The notes beneath the pieces were generated by a model. The model had not been told where the DNA came from, searched no databases, and worked only from the letters and a program-made list of their open reading frames with translations. The position numbers were made by a program, and so were the translations under genes. From a virus, in the IMG/VR virus record IMGVR_UViG_3300033273_000833, positions 1 through 64,000 of that record: a DNA stretch of 64,000 nt; one strand, given 5' to 3'. Every line of letters starts with the position of its first letter. Position 1 is the stretch's first letter. This document shows, piece after piece, positions 27,029 to 35,032 of this stretch.

Positions 27029-27338
27029 TTTTTTGAATTGAGTTTATTATTTGATCTAAATCTTTTGATAAATCATGTAGTCCTGCATTAGACAATATTT
27101 TGGGTGAGTAACAAAATGAGCATGATTCTATATTGGCTTCACTTCCTGAATATTCAGATAAATCAGTGACCATAATAGTAGGTGATATTTTCATATCCTT
27201 ATCACCCTCATAGGCTAATGATACAGCTTGAGTTGCGGCCTCCAAAACTGTTTCTGCTTTTATGGTTATCTCCCAGTTACCTGATGTGACTAAATATATT
27301 TTTTTAGTTTTCTCTCTTTCTGTATTTCTAAATGTCAT
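27018..27338 (-). CDS. Small hypothetical protein, first gene of leftward operon
   Basis: This 106-residue protein has a compact N-terminal alpha/beta pattern (KKIYLVTSGNWEITIKAETV then EAATQAVSLAYEG) and two cysteines in SCSFCYSP near residue 72. I do not recognise the family; similar small proteins sit near dUTPase genes in aquatic T4-like phages as far as I recall. It is driven by a clear sigma70-like promoter (27345-27373) whose -10 ends 6 nt before the ATG. Confidence 0.6.
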   Translation of the reverse strand: MTFRNTEREKTKKIYLVTSGNWEITIKAETVLEAATQAVSLAYEGDKDMKISPTIMVTDLSEYSGSEANIESCSFCYSPKILSNAGLHDLSKDLDQIINSIQKNES

Positions 27339-27530
27339 GATTAAATCATATACGAAAATTAATTCTAAGTCAATACTAAATAATTTTATATATATTGGTT
27401 ATTCGAAGTTATGCAATACAATATATTATTTATATTATATACTACGGTAGAGATTATATATAGTTAAAGTATTAAATCAAGCAAAAAAAATAAATTTGAA
27501 AAAAAAAATTAATTTCACAAAATATAATGT
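27339..27530. other. Divergent intergenic region, AT-rich
   Basis: This 192-bp gap between divergent genes is very A/T-rich, with a poly-A stretch at about 27482-27510. It contains the leftward promoter at 27345-27373. A TATAAT lies at 27523-27528 only 2 nt before the ATG at 27531, and I could not pair it with a convincing -35. A short + strand ORF here has no support. It is also roughly where the + strand changes from T/G-rich to A/C-rich. Confidence 0.5.
27345..27373 (-). promoter_or_regulatory. Sigma70-like promoter of the leftward operon
   Basis: On the minus strand: TTGACT, 17 nt, TATGAT, then 6 nt to the ATG at 27338. The predicted transcription start coincides with the start codon, so the transcript should be leaderless. 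Confidence 0.65.
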
Positions 27531-28433
27531 ATGAAGCATAGAAGATTTTCATCCCAAAACCATCCTATTGATATATCATTTCAAACAGTAAAAACAATTC
27601 ATACTACAGATGGCTCACCAAAAATAGAAATCATTAAAATTAAAGACCACGGATTGTGCTTGACAATGGAGGATGATATACAATTCTTGGAATCACAGCA
27701 CGAAACCTATCACGAGGTCTTCACACATACTCCATGCCGATACACAAACCAAATTGAAGATATACTTATTCTCGGAGGAGGGGATGGAGGTGTTGCCACA
27801 GAAATATTAAAATATCCTTCTGTAAAAAAAGTCACTATCGTCGACTTATCAAAAGAGGTAGTTGATCTATCCATTAAATATTTTCCAAAGATTTCCAGAG
27901 GACTGCAAGACCCCAAAACAGAAATTATCTATGATAACGCATGCTCTTGGATAAAAGATCATGAAAAAAAATATGATTTAATTTTTATAGACACAACTGA
28001 TTTTAACTTTAAGCACAATAATGATAATACAGTATTAGACCCATCTTGCTCAGAATCAAAAAAAATTAATTTGCGAGACTCTAATAATATATTTGCTTGC
28101 TTGAAAAATTTAAACGAAACAGGAATTATAGTATTCAACCATGACTTTTGCGGCCTAGACTCACACTCAATCTACGTGAAAGAAAATTTCTTAAGAAAAA
28201 AAATAAAAGACACTATACCTTTTACATCAAACATTCCATATTTTCCAGGAAACCAATATTGCTTTATCATGTGCAGTAATCAAGAATTTAAGAAGTTTAA
28301 CGAGTTAGACTTTTCAATAAATAATATAGATACAAGAATTTACAATAGAAATTCACATCTAGCCTCCCTCTTTATAAGCAAGGAGTATGAAGACTTCTTT
28401 CCTGGCCTTAAAATGGATATAGAAAAATGTTAA
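27531..28433 (+). CDS. speE: Spermidine synthase-like aminopropyltransferase
   Basis: This 300-residue protein has the polyamine synthase fold. Residues 57-65 include the HETYHE segment for substrate and decarboxylated-SAM binding. Residues 78-90 hold LILGGGDGGVATE, residues 101-106 VTIVDL with the acidic ribose-binding residue, and residues 149-157 DLIFIDTTD with the catalytic aspartate. The reaction transfers an aminopropyl group from decarboxylated SAM to putrescine or a related amine, in the cytoplasm. Length is normal for SpeE. No speD (SAM decarboxylase) is visible in the window, so dcSAM would come from the host. A role in condensing phage DNA or supporting host growth is inferred. It could also be a related aminopropyl- or methyltransferase. 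Confidence 0.8.
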   Translation: MKHRRFSSQNHPIDISFQTVKTIHTTDGSPKIEIIKIKDHGLCLTMEDDIQFLESQHETYHEVFTHTPCRYTNQIEDILILGGGDGGVATEILKYPSVKKVTIVDLSKEVVDLSIKYFPKISRGLQDPKTEIIYDNACSWIKDHEKKYDLIFIDTTDFNFKHNNDNTVLDPSCSESKKINLRDSNNIFACLKNLNETGIIVFNHDFCGLDSHSIYVKENFLRKKIKDTIPFTSNIPYFPGNQYCFIMCSNQEFKKFNELDFSINNIDTRIYNRNSHLASLFISKEYEDFFPGLKMDIEKC

Positions 28434-28452
28434 TAACTTATTAACTTAGCTA

Positions 28453-28481
28453 TTGACTTCAATCCTATTTATTGTTAGAAT
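28453..28481 (+). promoter_or_regulatory. Sigma70-like promoter upstream of nrdA
   Basis: TTGACT, 17 nt, TAGAAT, with TG one base upstream of the -10 (extended -10). It would give a leader of about 45 nt. A second GTG-TAAAAT element (28517-28525) sits closer to the ATG. Confidence 0.55.
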
Positions 28482-28516
28482 TATTTTTAATTTGAAAAGA
28501 AAATTCCCCAACAATC

Positions 28517-28525
28517 GTGTAAAAT
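28517..28525 (+). promoter_or_regulatory. GTG-TAAAAT element upstream of nrdA
   Basis: The hexamer ends 7 nt before the ATG at 28533. Together with the TTGACT promoter, nrdA may have two starts, one with a leader and one leaderless. Confidence 0.4.
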
Positions 28526-28532
28526 AATATTC

Positions 28533-30986
28533 ATGGAAATAAAGGTTAAGAAAAGAAACGGTAGACTAGAAAATTTTGAAGTAGAAAAAATAAACGCAAG
28601 CGCTCAGAGAGCATGTGAAAACATCACAGACGTATCTCCGAGTGAAATTATACTCGACGCACAATTACAATTATATGACAAAATAACAACAGCAGAAATA
28701 GATAAAGCTCTAATACTCTCAGCAAGAGAAAAGATAGAAAAAGAGCCAAATTACTCATTCGCAGCAGCCCAACTGTTATTGAATACTGTATACAAGGAAG
28801 TATTTAAAGAAGGAGTAGATTCAGACACATTTAAACTACAATATAGAAAGAATTTTATACAAAACACAAAAAGATTAGTAAAACTAAATAGATTAGACAA
28901 AAGGCTATTAGAATTTGACTTGGTAAAACTATCTGAATCTCTAAAAATTAGAAGAGACAAGCAATTTAAATATTTAGGGATACAGATACTTACCGATAGA
29001 TATTTTATTAGGTCTGATAATAAAATCATGGAAGCTCCTCAATCCTTTTGGATGAGAGTCGCTATGGGTTTATCTCTAAACGAAGAAAATAAAAATGAAA
29101 AAGCAATTGAATTTTATGACTTAATAAGTCAAATGTTGTATACTCCATCAACCCCAACTTTATTTAATAGTGGAACAACACATTCACAACTTAGCTCCTG
29201 TTATCTTAATACTTTTGATGATAGTATTGATGGTATCTTTGACGGTGCTTGGCAGGAAGCTAGAAAATCAAAATACGCTGGTGGGCTTGGCCTTGATGTT
29301 ACCCCTTTTCGTTCTACAGGTTCTCATATTCAGGGAACTAATGGTATCTCTAGTGGCCTTGTACCATGGCTTAAGATATACAACGATCTTTTGGTGGCTG
29401 TAAATCAAGGCGGAAAGCGCCCAGGAGCTGGCTGCGCTTACTTAGAACCCTGGCATTTAGATTTTGAAGATTTTCTAAATTTAAGAAGGAATACAGGGGA
29501 CGATAGACTGCGTTGTCATGACATGAACACTGCTTCTTGGGTTCCAGATGAATTCATGCGTAGAGTAAAGAATGAAGACGCTTGGTATTTCTTTGATCCA
29601 AAAGATACTGAAGATGAGAATGGAAAAACCCTTCACGATCTTTTTGGAGAGGAGTTTGATAATCGATACGACGAGCTATGTAAAGCAGCAGACGCAGGTT
29701 CAATTAAAAATTATCGAATAATTCCTGCGAAAGAATTGTGGAAAAAAATGCTCAAAGTATTATTCGAAACATCACACCCATGGAATACCTTTAAAGATCC
29801 ATGTAATATTCGATACACAAATCAACACCAAGGAGCAGTTCGAAGCTCTAATCTTTGTACAGAAATCACACTCCACACAAAATCCTCAAAATATAAAAGC
29901 GGAGAAAAGACGGAGGTTGGCGAAACAGCTGTATGTAACCTAGGTTCAGTTAACTTAAGGAATCATTTAACTGAGAAAACGGCTCATGGTTCATCAAGTT
30001 ATGCGATTGATTACAAAAAATTAGAATCAACAATCCACACAGCAATTAGGATTTTAGATAACGTAATTGATTTAAATTTTTACCCAACCAAAGAAGCTCA
30101 AAACTCAAACTTTAAACATCGACCAATCGGACTAGGAATGATGGGTTTACATGACATCCTACATATGCTAGAGATTCAAATCGATAGTGACGAAGCTGTT
30201 AAATTTAATGATAAACTTTTTGAATTCTACTCCTGTCATGCTATTTATGCTAGTTCAAAACTAGCTAAAGAAAAAGGTTCTTATCAAAGTTATGAAGGGT
30301 CGTTATGGAGTCAAAATATACTACCGATTGATTCTTTTAATAATTTAATGTTATACAGGAAAAATAAAACAAAAGGATCTGAGACTCTAAAGGAGTGGGA
30401 TCAAGTAAGAAAACATATAAATGAATTTGGTATGCGCAATTCCAATGTTATGGCCATCGCTCCAACAGCTACTATTGGCTACATTAACGGGATAGAACAA
30501 AGCATAGAACCTAATTTTTCTGTTCTTTTTGTTTACGAAAATAAAAGTGGAAACTTTTTTATAACTAATGAACATTTTGTGAAAGATATGAAAAATAGAG
30601 ATTTATGGTCTACCGAAATGGCAACACTAGTTAAAGATGTTGACGGAGACTTATCGCTTTTAACAGAAGTAATACCTGACGAATTAAAAAATAAATACAA
30701 AACAGCATTTGACAGAGATATGTTTAAACTAATTAAATGCAACTCCGTTCGCCAAAAATGGATAGACCAGGCAGTCAGCTTCAATCTTTACAACAAAACC
30801 ACATCCTTAAAGTATTTAAATGATATTTATACAGCAAGCTGGGAATCTGGATTAAAAACCACATACTATTTGAGGAATAGAGCTGCAAGTAAAGTTGAGA
30901 AATCCACATCCCCAGAAGAGCAGGCTCCCTCAGCTTGCAGTATTGAAGCAATGAAGAACGGAGAAACATGTGAAAGCTGTCAATAG
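28533..30986 (+). CDS. nrdA: Class I ribonucleoside-diphosphate reductase, large subunit
   Basis: This 817-residue protein has an N-terminal ATP-cone (VKKRNGRLENFEVEKINA) for allosteric control. The catalytic residues are present: C223 in LSSCYL and C468 in AVCNLG (the redox pair), with N440, C442 and E444 in NLCTEI. C442 is the thiyl radical site. The C-terminus ends CESCQ, the CxxC pair that re-reduces the active site. It converts NDPs to dNDPs for phage DNA synthesis with NrdB, whose gene lies 14.7 kb downstream. A Nudix gene follows by 14 nt. A few inserted stretches, for example around residues 360-380, make it longer than E. coli NrdA. Confidence 0.95.
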   Translation: MEIKVKKRNGRLENFEVEKINASAQRACENITDVSPSEIILDAQLQLYDKITTAEIDKALILSAREKIEKEPNYSFAAAQLLLNTVYKEVFKEGVDSDTFKLQYRKNFIQNTKRLVKLNRLDKRLLEFDLVKLSESLKIRRDKQFKYLGIQILTDRYFIRSDNKIMEAPQSFWMRVAMGLSLNEENKNEKAIEFYDLISQMLYTPSTPTLFNSGTTHSQLSSCYLNTFDDSIDGIFDGAWQEARKSKYAGGLGLDVTPFRSTGSHIQGTNGISSGLVPWLKIYNDLLVAVNQGGKRPGAGCAYLEPWHLDFEDFLNLRRNTGDDRLRCHDMNTASWVPDEFMRRVKNEDAWYFFDPKDTEDENGKTLHDLFGEEFDNRYDELCKAADAGSIKNYRIIPAKELWKKMLKVLFETSHPWNTFKDPCNIRYTNQHQGAVRSSNLCTEITLHTKSSKYKSGEKTEVGETAVCNLGSVNLRNHLTEKTAHGSSSYAIDYKKLESTIHTAIRILDNVIDLNFYPTKEAQNSNFKHRPIGLGMMGLHDILHMLEIQIDSDEAVKFNDKLFEFYSCHAIYASSKLAKEKGSYQSYEGSLWSQNILPIDSFNNLMLYRKNKTKGSETLKEWDQVRKHINEFGMRNSNVMAIAPTATIGYINGIEQSIEPNFSVLFVYENKSGNFFITNEHFVKDMKNRDLWSTEMATLVKDVDGDLSLLTEVIPDELKNKYKTAFDRDMFKLIKCNSVRQKWIDQAVSFNLYNKTTSLKYLNDIYTASWESGLKTTYYLRNRAASKVEKSTSPEEQAPSACSIEAMKNGETCESCQ

Positions 30987-31000
30987 AAATAACTTTCAGA

Positions 31001-31417
31001 ATGAATAAAAAAATACAGGCAGCTGGCGTCGGAATAACACACAAGGGAAGCGTTTTATTAGCTAAAAGGATAGAAAAGTACAAAGGAAAGCCTGTCCCAT
31101 ACCCAGGGTATTGGTCTATTTTTACTGGCACAGTAGATGACGGAGAGTCTTTGGTTGACTGTGCAGCAAGAGAATTAATGGAAGAATCTCAAATTAAATT
31201 AGATCCAAAAACTTTCGTATTTATAAAAACCATATCAAGAGAAGATACAGATCTATCAGTATTCTTTGTGGAATCCGACGAACTATTAGTACCTATATTA
31301 AATGAAGAAAGCATGGGATACGGATGGTTCTCTATAAATAGTTTAGATAGTTTTACTGAAAAACTTGACGATGAAATACTAAACTCAATCAAAACTTGGC
31401 ATAGTAAATGCAAATAG
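31001..31417 (+). CDS. Nudix hydrolase
   Basis: This 138-residue protein has the Nudix box GTVDDGESLVDCAARELMEE (G-x5-E-x7-R-E-x2-E-E) at about residues 45-65, binding Mg for cleavage of nucleoside diphosphates linked to X. The N-terminus AAGVGITHKGSVLLAKR is typical for the MutT-like core. The substrate cannot be told; oxidised nucleotides or NDP-sugars are possible. It follows nrdA by 14 nt and is likely co-transcribed, consistent with nucleotide housekeeping. Confidence 0.88.
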   Translation: MNKKIQAAGVGITHKGSVLLAKRIEKYKGKPVPYPGYWSIFTGTVDDGESLVDCAARELMEESQIKLDPKTFVFIKTISREDTDLSVFFVESDELLVPILNEESMGYGWFSINSLDSFTEKLDDEILNSIKTWHSKCK

Positions 31418-31445
31418 TATATTAGGTTGCTCAATTAAGAGGGCC

Positions 31446-31466
31446 TCGAGTGCCAAAAGGTCTCGA
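31446..31466 (+). other. Hairpin in the leader of the Hsp20 gene
   Basis: TCGAG at 31446-31450 pairs with CTCGA at 31462-31466; inside, CC and GG can pair around an AAAA loop. No U-run follows, so it is not a typical terminator. It precedes an AAGGA ribosome binding site (31474-31478) spaced 9 nt before the ATG. A thermosensor or stability element is possible but not shown. Confidence 0.35.
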
Positions 31467-31487
31467 ATAATAAAAGGAATAAAAAAT

Positions 31488-31964
31488 ATGTCACAGTTAA
31501 ATAAAGGAACGGGTAGCTCCTTAACGAGCCCAATAACTAGAGAAGAAATATTCAGCCCAATAGAATCTTTTTTAGATTCTTTTTTTAATGATTCTTTCTC
31601 GGCTTTATCTAATTCATCAGGTATTTCTGTGTACGATAAATACAGTTATCCGAAAGTTGATATTATACAAAATGAAAAAGATATGTTAATCGAAGCAGAA
31701 ATCCCTGGATTATCCAAGGAAGATGTATCAGTTGAGCTAGAGAAAAATATCCTAACGATATCAGGCGTATCCAGAAAAGATAAGTCTTCAGATAAAACAA
31801 ATTACATACGCAGAGAAATAAAACGCTCTTCTTTTAAAAGATCATTCACAATATCTGATTCTTTAAATAAAGAAAAAATTAAAGCTGATTTTAAAGATGG
31901 AATATTAAATATTACTATACCTAAAAATAAACCAGACTCTGTAAAAAAATTGAAAATATTATAA
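31488..31964 (+). CDS. Small heat-shock protein (Hsp20/alpha-crystallin)
   Basis: This 158-residue protein has the alpha-crystallin domain at residues about 55-150. It starts YPKVDIIQNEKDMLIEAEIP, followed by LSKEDVSVELEKNILTISG, an IRREIKRSSFKRSF strand and the C-terminal KADFKDGILNITIPKNK with the conserved DGIL. It is an ATP-independent holdase that oligomerises; similar genes occur in cyanophages and other aquatic T4-like phages. Unlike most neighbours it has an evident Shine-Dalgarno-like AAGGA and a leader of at least 70 nt with a hairpin. Confidence 0.92.
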   Translation: MSQLNKGTGSSLTSPITREEIFSPIESFLDSFFNDSFSALSNSSGISVYDKYSYPKVDIIQNEKDMLIEAEIPGLSKEDVSVELEKNILTISGVSRKDKSSDKTNYIRREIKRSSFKRSFTISDSLNKEKIKADFKDGILNITIPKNKPDSVKKLKIL

Positions 31965-31971
31965 ATTTAAA

Positions 31972-32000
31972 TTGACTTTTTTTTATCTTCATGTTACTCT
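31972..32000 (+). promoter_or_regulatory. Sigma70-like promoter with extended -10
   Basis: TTGACT, 17 nt, TACTCT, preceded by TG at the extended -10 position; the ATG at 32007 follows 6 nt later. A TATAAT directly abuts the ATG at 32001-32006, but at 23-nt spacing it is a poor partner for this -35. Confidence 0.55.
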
Positions 32001-32006
32001 TATAAT

Positions 32007-33125
32007 ATGAAGTTAATAAATGTAGTATTATTTTTTGTTTCAGCTCAACTAGCTTTTTCTTTTGCTCCAAGCTCTCTTAAGGACGCAACATTTGAAGTAG
32101 TTGGCGACTATACGTACTTACATTTACTTCACCCAGATTATTTTGATGCAGCGCTTTACGGCACCAAGTCTAAATACTCTATAAAATTTAAGAAAAATAA
32201 TCAAGCAGTCTTATTCGAAGAAGGATTAAACACAGCTACATATGAATATTATTACAAAAAAAATAGTGATACGTCCGCCTCCTTAACTATTGAAACTACA
32301 TACAGCACAACAATTTTAGTAAACTTAACCTTTTCTTCTGATTCTTCAGGTACAGGCAGTTATACAGAAACTCATATTTCTAATGAAGTATGGTCTAGAA
32401 GTAATTTATCTTTTACATTTACGCAGCTCCTTGATCTAAATAATCCAAACAATTGGTATTTGTTCGGAGGTTACTGGCACCAGCCATCTACGAACACCTA
32501 CGTAACTCCTTCGAAATTTGGTAACGGTGCTGGTTATATAAAAGAGGGAGAAAGGAAGATAATTAACGATACTACTATACCTGCAGATCATTTAAGGTGG
32601 TTTAAATTTGCAAACAAATACTACTGGCAACAAGCTAATAATATTTTTATTACGATTTCTGATTTCACTCAAGGTAACTTTGATAACGTATTCAAACTAT
32701 CTAACGAAGAAATCGATCAAATAGTCGCGGAAGATACTTCTTGGTATAAGTTTGGACGTGAGTATTATAACCCCAAAATGAATATCACAGTGCTAGATAC
32801 GGATGTAGATAACTCTGAATACGCTGACGAAATTAAAACGTATTTTAGCAATGAACCTCGATCTCCATATTATGGATATAAGTCACAAAAATCAGATCAG
32901 GAAGTCATTGCTGACCCATCATACACGCCGATACAAAATAACGCAGGATTCTTTCTTAGTGATGGTTGGATTTTTTCTCCTAAACATGGTTGGATTTTCA
33001 CAAACTCTACCATTTACCCTTATTTCTATCTCAATAAAACCAACTCTTGGTACTGCTATAAGATGGAAGAGGGCTCATCAATGGTATATGATTACAAGTT
33101 AAACAACTGGATCTTTGATTTTTAA
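32007..33125 (+). CDS. Secreted protein with Trp/Tyr-rich C-terminal repeats
   Basis: This 372-residue protein has an N-terminal signal peptide (MKLINVVLFFVSAQLAFSFA, hydrophobic core, A-x-S cleavage region). Residues 24-130 form a beta-rich region with short Y-x-Y-x-K units. From about residue 150 a W-and-Y-rich series of sheets appears: NNWYLFGGYW, then GWIFSPKHGWIFTNS and NSWYCYKMEE. Such endings are, in my experience, characteristic of Verrucomicrobiota secreted proteins. It could be a host-derived gene acting at the host surface, for instance superinfection exclusion or attachment to particles. No enzyme motif was seen. The promoter in front of it makes it an independently expressed gene. 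Confidence 0.6.
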   Translation: MKLINVVLFFVSAQLAFSFAPSSLKDATFEVVGDYTYLHLLHPDYFDAALYGTKSKYSIKFKKNNQAVLFEEGLNTATYEYYYKKNSDTSASLTIETTYSTTILVNLTFSSDSSGTGSYTETHISNEVWSRSNLSFTFTQLLDLNNPNNWYLFGGYWHQPSTNTYVTPSKFGNGAGYIKEGERKIINDTTIPADHLRWFKFANKYYWQQANNIFITISDFTQGNFDNVFKLSNEEIDQIVAEDTSWYKFGREYYNPKMNITVLDTDVDNSEYADEIKTYFSNEPRSPYYGYKSQKSDQEVIADPSYTPIQNNAGFFLSDGWIFSPKHGWIFTNSTIYPYFYLNKTNSWYCYKMEEGSSMVYDYKLNNWIFDF

Positions 33126-33143
33126 ATACAATAAGTGTAATAT
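33115..33143 (+). promoter_or_regulatory. Sigma70-like promoter / GTG-TAATAT element
   Basis: TTGATT, 17 nt, TAATAT (with GTG immediately upstream at 33135), 5 nt before the ATG at 33149. The -35 lies inside the last codons of the preceding gene. Both promoter types coincide here. Confidence 0.5.
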
Positions 33144-33148
33144 TCTAT

Positions 33149-34300
33149 ATGAGTATTGCGCGATTTAGTGATCTTCCAGAAAAAAATAATCCATCAACAG
33201 GAGATTATGTTGTAGGTTATGAAAAATCTTCATTTATGGATGAAAAGAAGTATTCAATAAAAGAATTATTCTCTTTATACTCCTCACTAGATCAAGAAAT
33301 CTCAGGTAAGCGAATTTTTCATAATATTGAATACGCTGGAGGTCTTACTATCGACGATATTTCAGGCGTAGATAAACAAGTTTCAAAAATCGTCAAACAA
33401 ACCCCTATAGAATTTATTGGCGAAGCGGATGGTTTTACGACTCCTAGAGCTTGGATAAATGAAATACATTACGATAATAGATGCGTAGACATAAAAGAGT
33501 TCGTAGAAGTCTGTGGGCATACAGGTCTAGACCCAAGAAGATTAACCATTATACATTATAAGTCAGATGGGTACATGTACCAAACCCATCAATTTTGCGA
33601 AAAAGATGGATGCGTCGATCCAGAGCCTTTTGCTTACACGCTAACAGGAACATCATTTGAAAACGTTGTCGGGGACTTTGGTTTTGAAGCAGCGCCAATG
33701 TCTGGGATATCTAATGATACTGACTATGGTTTTGCTTTAGTTTATGACTACCAAGAAACTGGAGAAAGAGTCTTGCAATTAATAAGTTATGAAGGTAGTG
33801 GTCAACAAATTTCTTTTGTAGCAAAAGACGGCCCTGCGTCAGGGATGAGATCCCACGACATTATAGCTATCCAAGACCCAGATGTTCAAGAAATTTTATG
33901 CGAAGAATTAAGAACTCTTCAGCTTTTTGGCACAGGTAATAGATATTCTGATTTTGAATGGAGATTCCCAACAGAGCATCAATTAGAAACAAGCGGATAC
34001 TTAAACCACGATCAAGGATTCAAAACTATAGATGGAGATAAAGATCGGCTACCTTTTGAATCAAGGCTTGGAGTTAACACAAAAAACCCCTTAGATACAT
34101 TACATGTTAAAGGGGGGATCACAGCAGAGGGTAATTTATTAATTTATGGCCCCGACTCAGGACATTATGGACAACACAGAAAAACTCTAGTTAGAATTGA
34201 AAACCTACCTTCAGAACAAGACTTTCATAATATACCACCAAACACGCTATATAGAAGTGGACATCATTTAATGGTAAAACCAACAGACTTAAGAGACTAA
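33149..34300 (+). CDS. Fibre-associated protein with lamin-tail-like domain
   Basis: This 383-residue protein has a short N-terminal segment (ARFSDLPEKNNPSTGDYVVG) like those on phage structural proteins. Residues about 95-240 have the pattern AWINEIHYDNRCVDIKEFVE and LDPRRLTIIHYKSDGYMY, which resembles the lamin-tail (LTD) beta-sandwich found in secreted bacterial proteins. Near residue 315 come LGVNTKNPLDTLHVKGG and a short shaft, matching the fibre motif in 19553 and in the first gene. It lies just upstream of the putative holin. A virion-surface binding role is inferred. Confidence 0.6.
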   Translation: MSIARFSDLPEKNNPSTGDYVVGYEKSSFMDEKKYSIKELFSLYSSLDQEISGKRIFHNIEYAGGLTIDDISGVDKQVSKIVKQTPIEFIGEADGFTTPRAWINEIHYDNRCVDIKEFVEVCGHTGLDPRRLTIIHYKSDGYMYQTHQFCEKDGCVDPEPFAYTLTGTSFENVVGDFGFEAAPMSGISNDTDYGFALVYDYQETGERVLQLISYEGSGQQISFVAKDGPASGMRSHDIIAIQDPDVQEILCEELRTLQLFGTGNRYSDFEWRFPTEHQLETSGYLNHDQGFKTIDGDKDRLPFESRLGVNTKNPLDTLHVKGGITAEGNLLIYGPDSGHYGQHRKTLVRIENLPSEQDFHNIPPNTLYRSGHHLMVKPTDLRD

Positions 34301-34301
34301 A

Positions 34302-34736
34302 ATGGGACCAATACTAAATACAATAATAGGAGCGGGAATAAAAATAGGAGTTAACCTTATTAACGCTTGGTTAATGCAAAAGCATCAAGCTCAAATGTTG
34401 ATGGCGGCGAGAGACCAAGCTTTAGTAGAAGCGTTACTTAAAAATCAATCAGAACAAGCTAAAGATCCTTTTGTTAAAGTAACTAGAAGGGTTTTATTCA
34501 TGAGTATAACATTCACTATGTGCTTTCTGATGATTTACTACGCCTTAAACCCTGGAATTTCATATGATGTAATAGTACCTAAAGGTGATGGAGCTAGATG
34601 GAGTATTTTTTCTTGGATTTTTGGTGGAAAAGAATGGGAGATGGTTCAGATGACAGGAGGGCTACTTTTAAGTTCTTTTTTTGATCTTTGTTTTATGGTT
34701 GTGGGTTTTTATGCAGTACCCAGTAAAATGAGATGA
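34302..34736 (+). CDS. Holin-like small membrane protein
   Basis: This 144-residue protein has an amphipathic N-terminal region (GPILNTIIGAGIKIGVNL, residues 2-19), a polar helix, then two hydrophobic stretches at about residues 63-82 and 116-138. The layout resembles the three-TM GTA-type holins found in many aquatic phages. It is followed with a 4-nt overlap by a candidate spanin, supporting a lysis cassette; however no endolysin is seen nearby. Holin function is inferred, and a tail-associated membrane protein is possible. Confidence 0.5.
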   Translation: MGPILNTIIGAGIKIGVNLINAWLMQKHQAQMLMAARDQALVEALLKNQSEQAKDPFVKVTRRVLFMSITFTMCFLMIYYALNPGISYDVIVPKGDGARWSIFSWIFGGKEWEMVQMTGGLLLSSFFDLCFMVVGFYAVPSKMR

Positions 34737-35032
34737 AATACTTAATACTAATAACACTACTTTTATCATCTTGTTTTTCAGCTAATATAAAAAACAGTAA
34801 AAATTACATTAAAGATGAGACTATAACTTTAGAAACAATAGACACAAACCGAGACGGCAATTTATCTATATCAGAAATTAATTCATTTAAGAGACAATCA
34901 ACATCAAACAAATCAGATCCATTCAAGATATTTTTAGTTTTAATTAGTTTAGTTTTATTAATATCATCGTCTCCTTATGTAATAAATTCAATTAAGAATA
35001 AGTATGTCTCTAAGAATAAACAGAAGGAATAA
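34733..35032 (+). CDS. Lipoprotein with EF-hand and C-terminal TM segment, candidate unimolecular spanin
   Basis: This 99-residue protein combines three elements. The first is a lipoprotein signal peptide, lipobox LSSC with C14, giving an outer-membrane lipid anchor. The second is an EF-hand-like loop at residues 37-48 (DTNRDGNLSISE) with Asp, Asn, Asp, Gly and Glu in the canonical places. The third is a hydrophobic segment at residues 64-84 near the C-terminus, placed to sit in the inner membrane. This is the architecture of unimolecular spanins such as T1 gp11, which fuse the two membranes at the last step of lysis. The EF-hand is unusual. It follows the holin-like gene. Confidence 0.55.
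   Translation: MKYLILITLLLSSCFSANIKNSKNYIKDETITLETIDTNRDGNLSISEINSFKRQSTSNKSDPFKIFLVLISLVLLISSSPYVINSIKNKYVSKNKQKE

Noticed and set aside
27262-27450. + strand ORF across the divergent intergenic region
   Set aside because: It overlaps the opposite-strand promoter and gene start, has no recognisable domain and a poly-A-driven composition.
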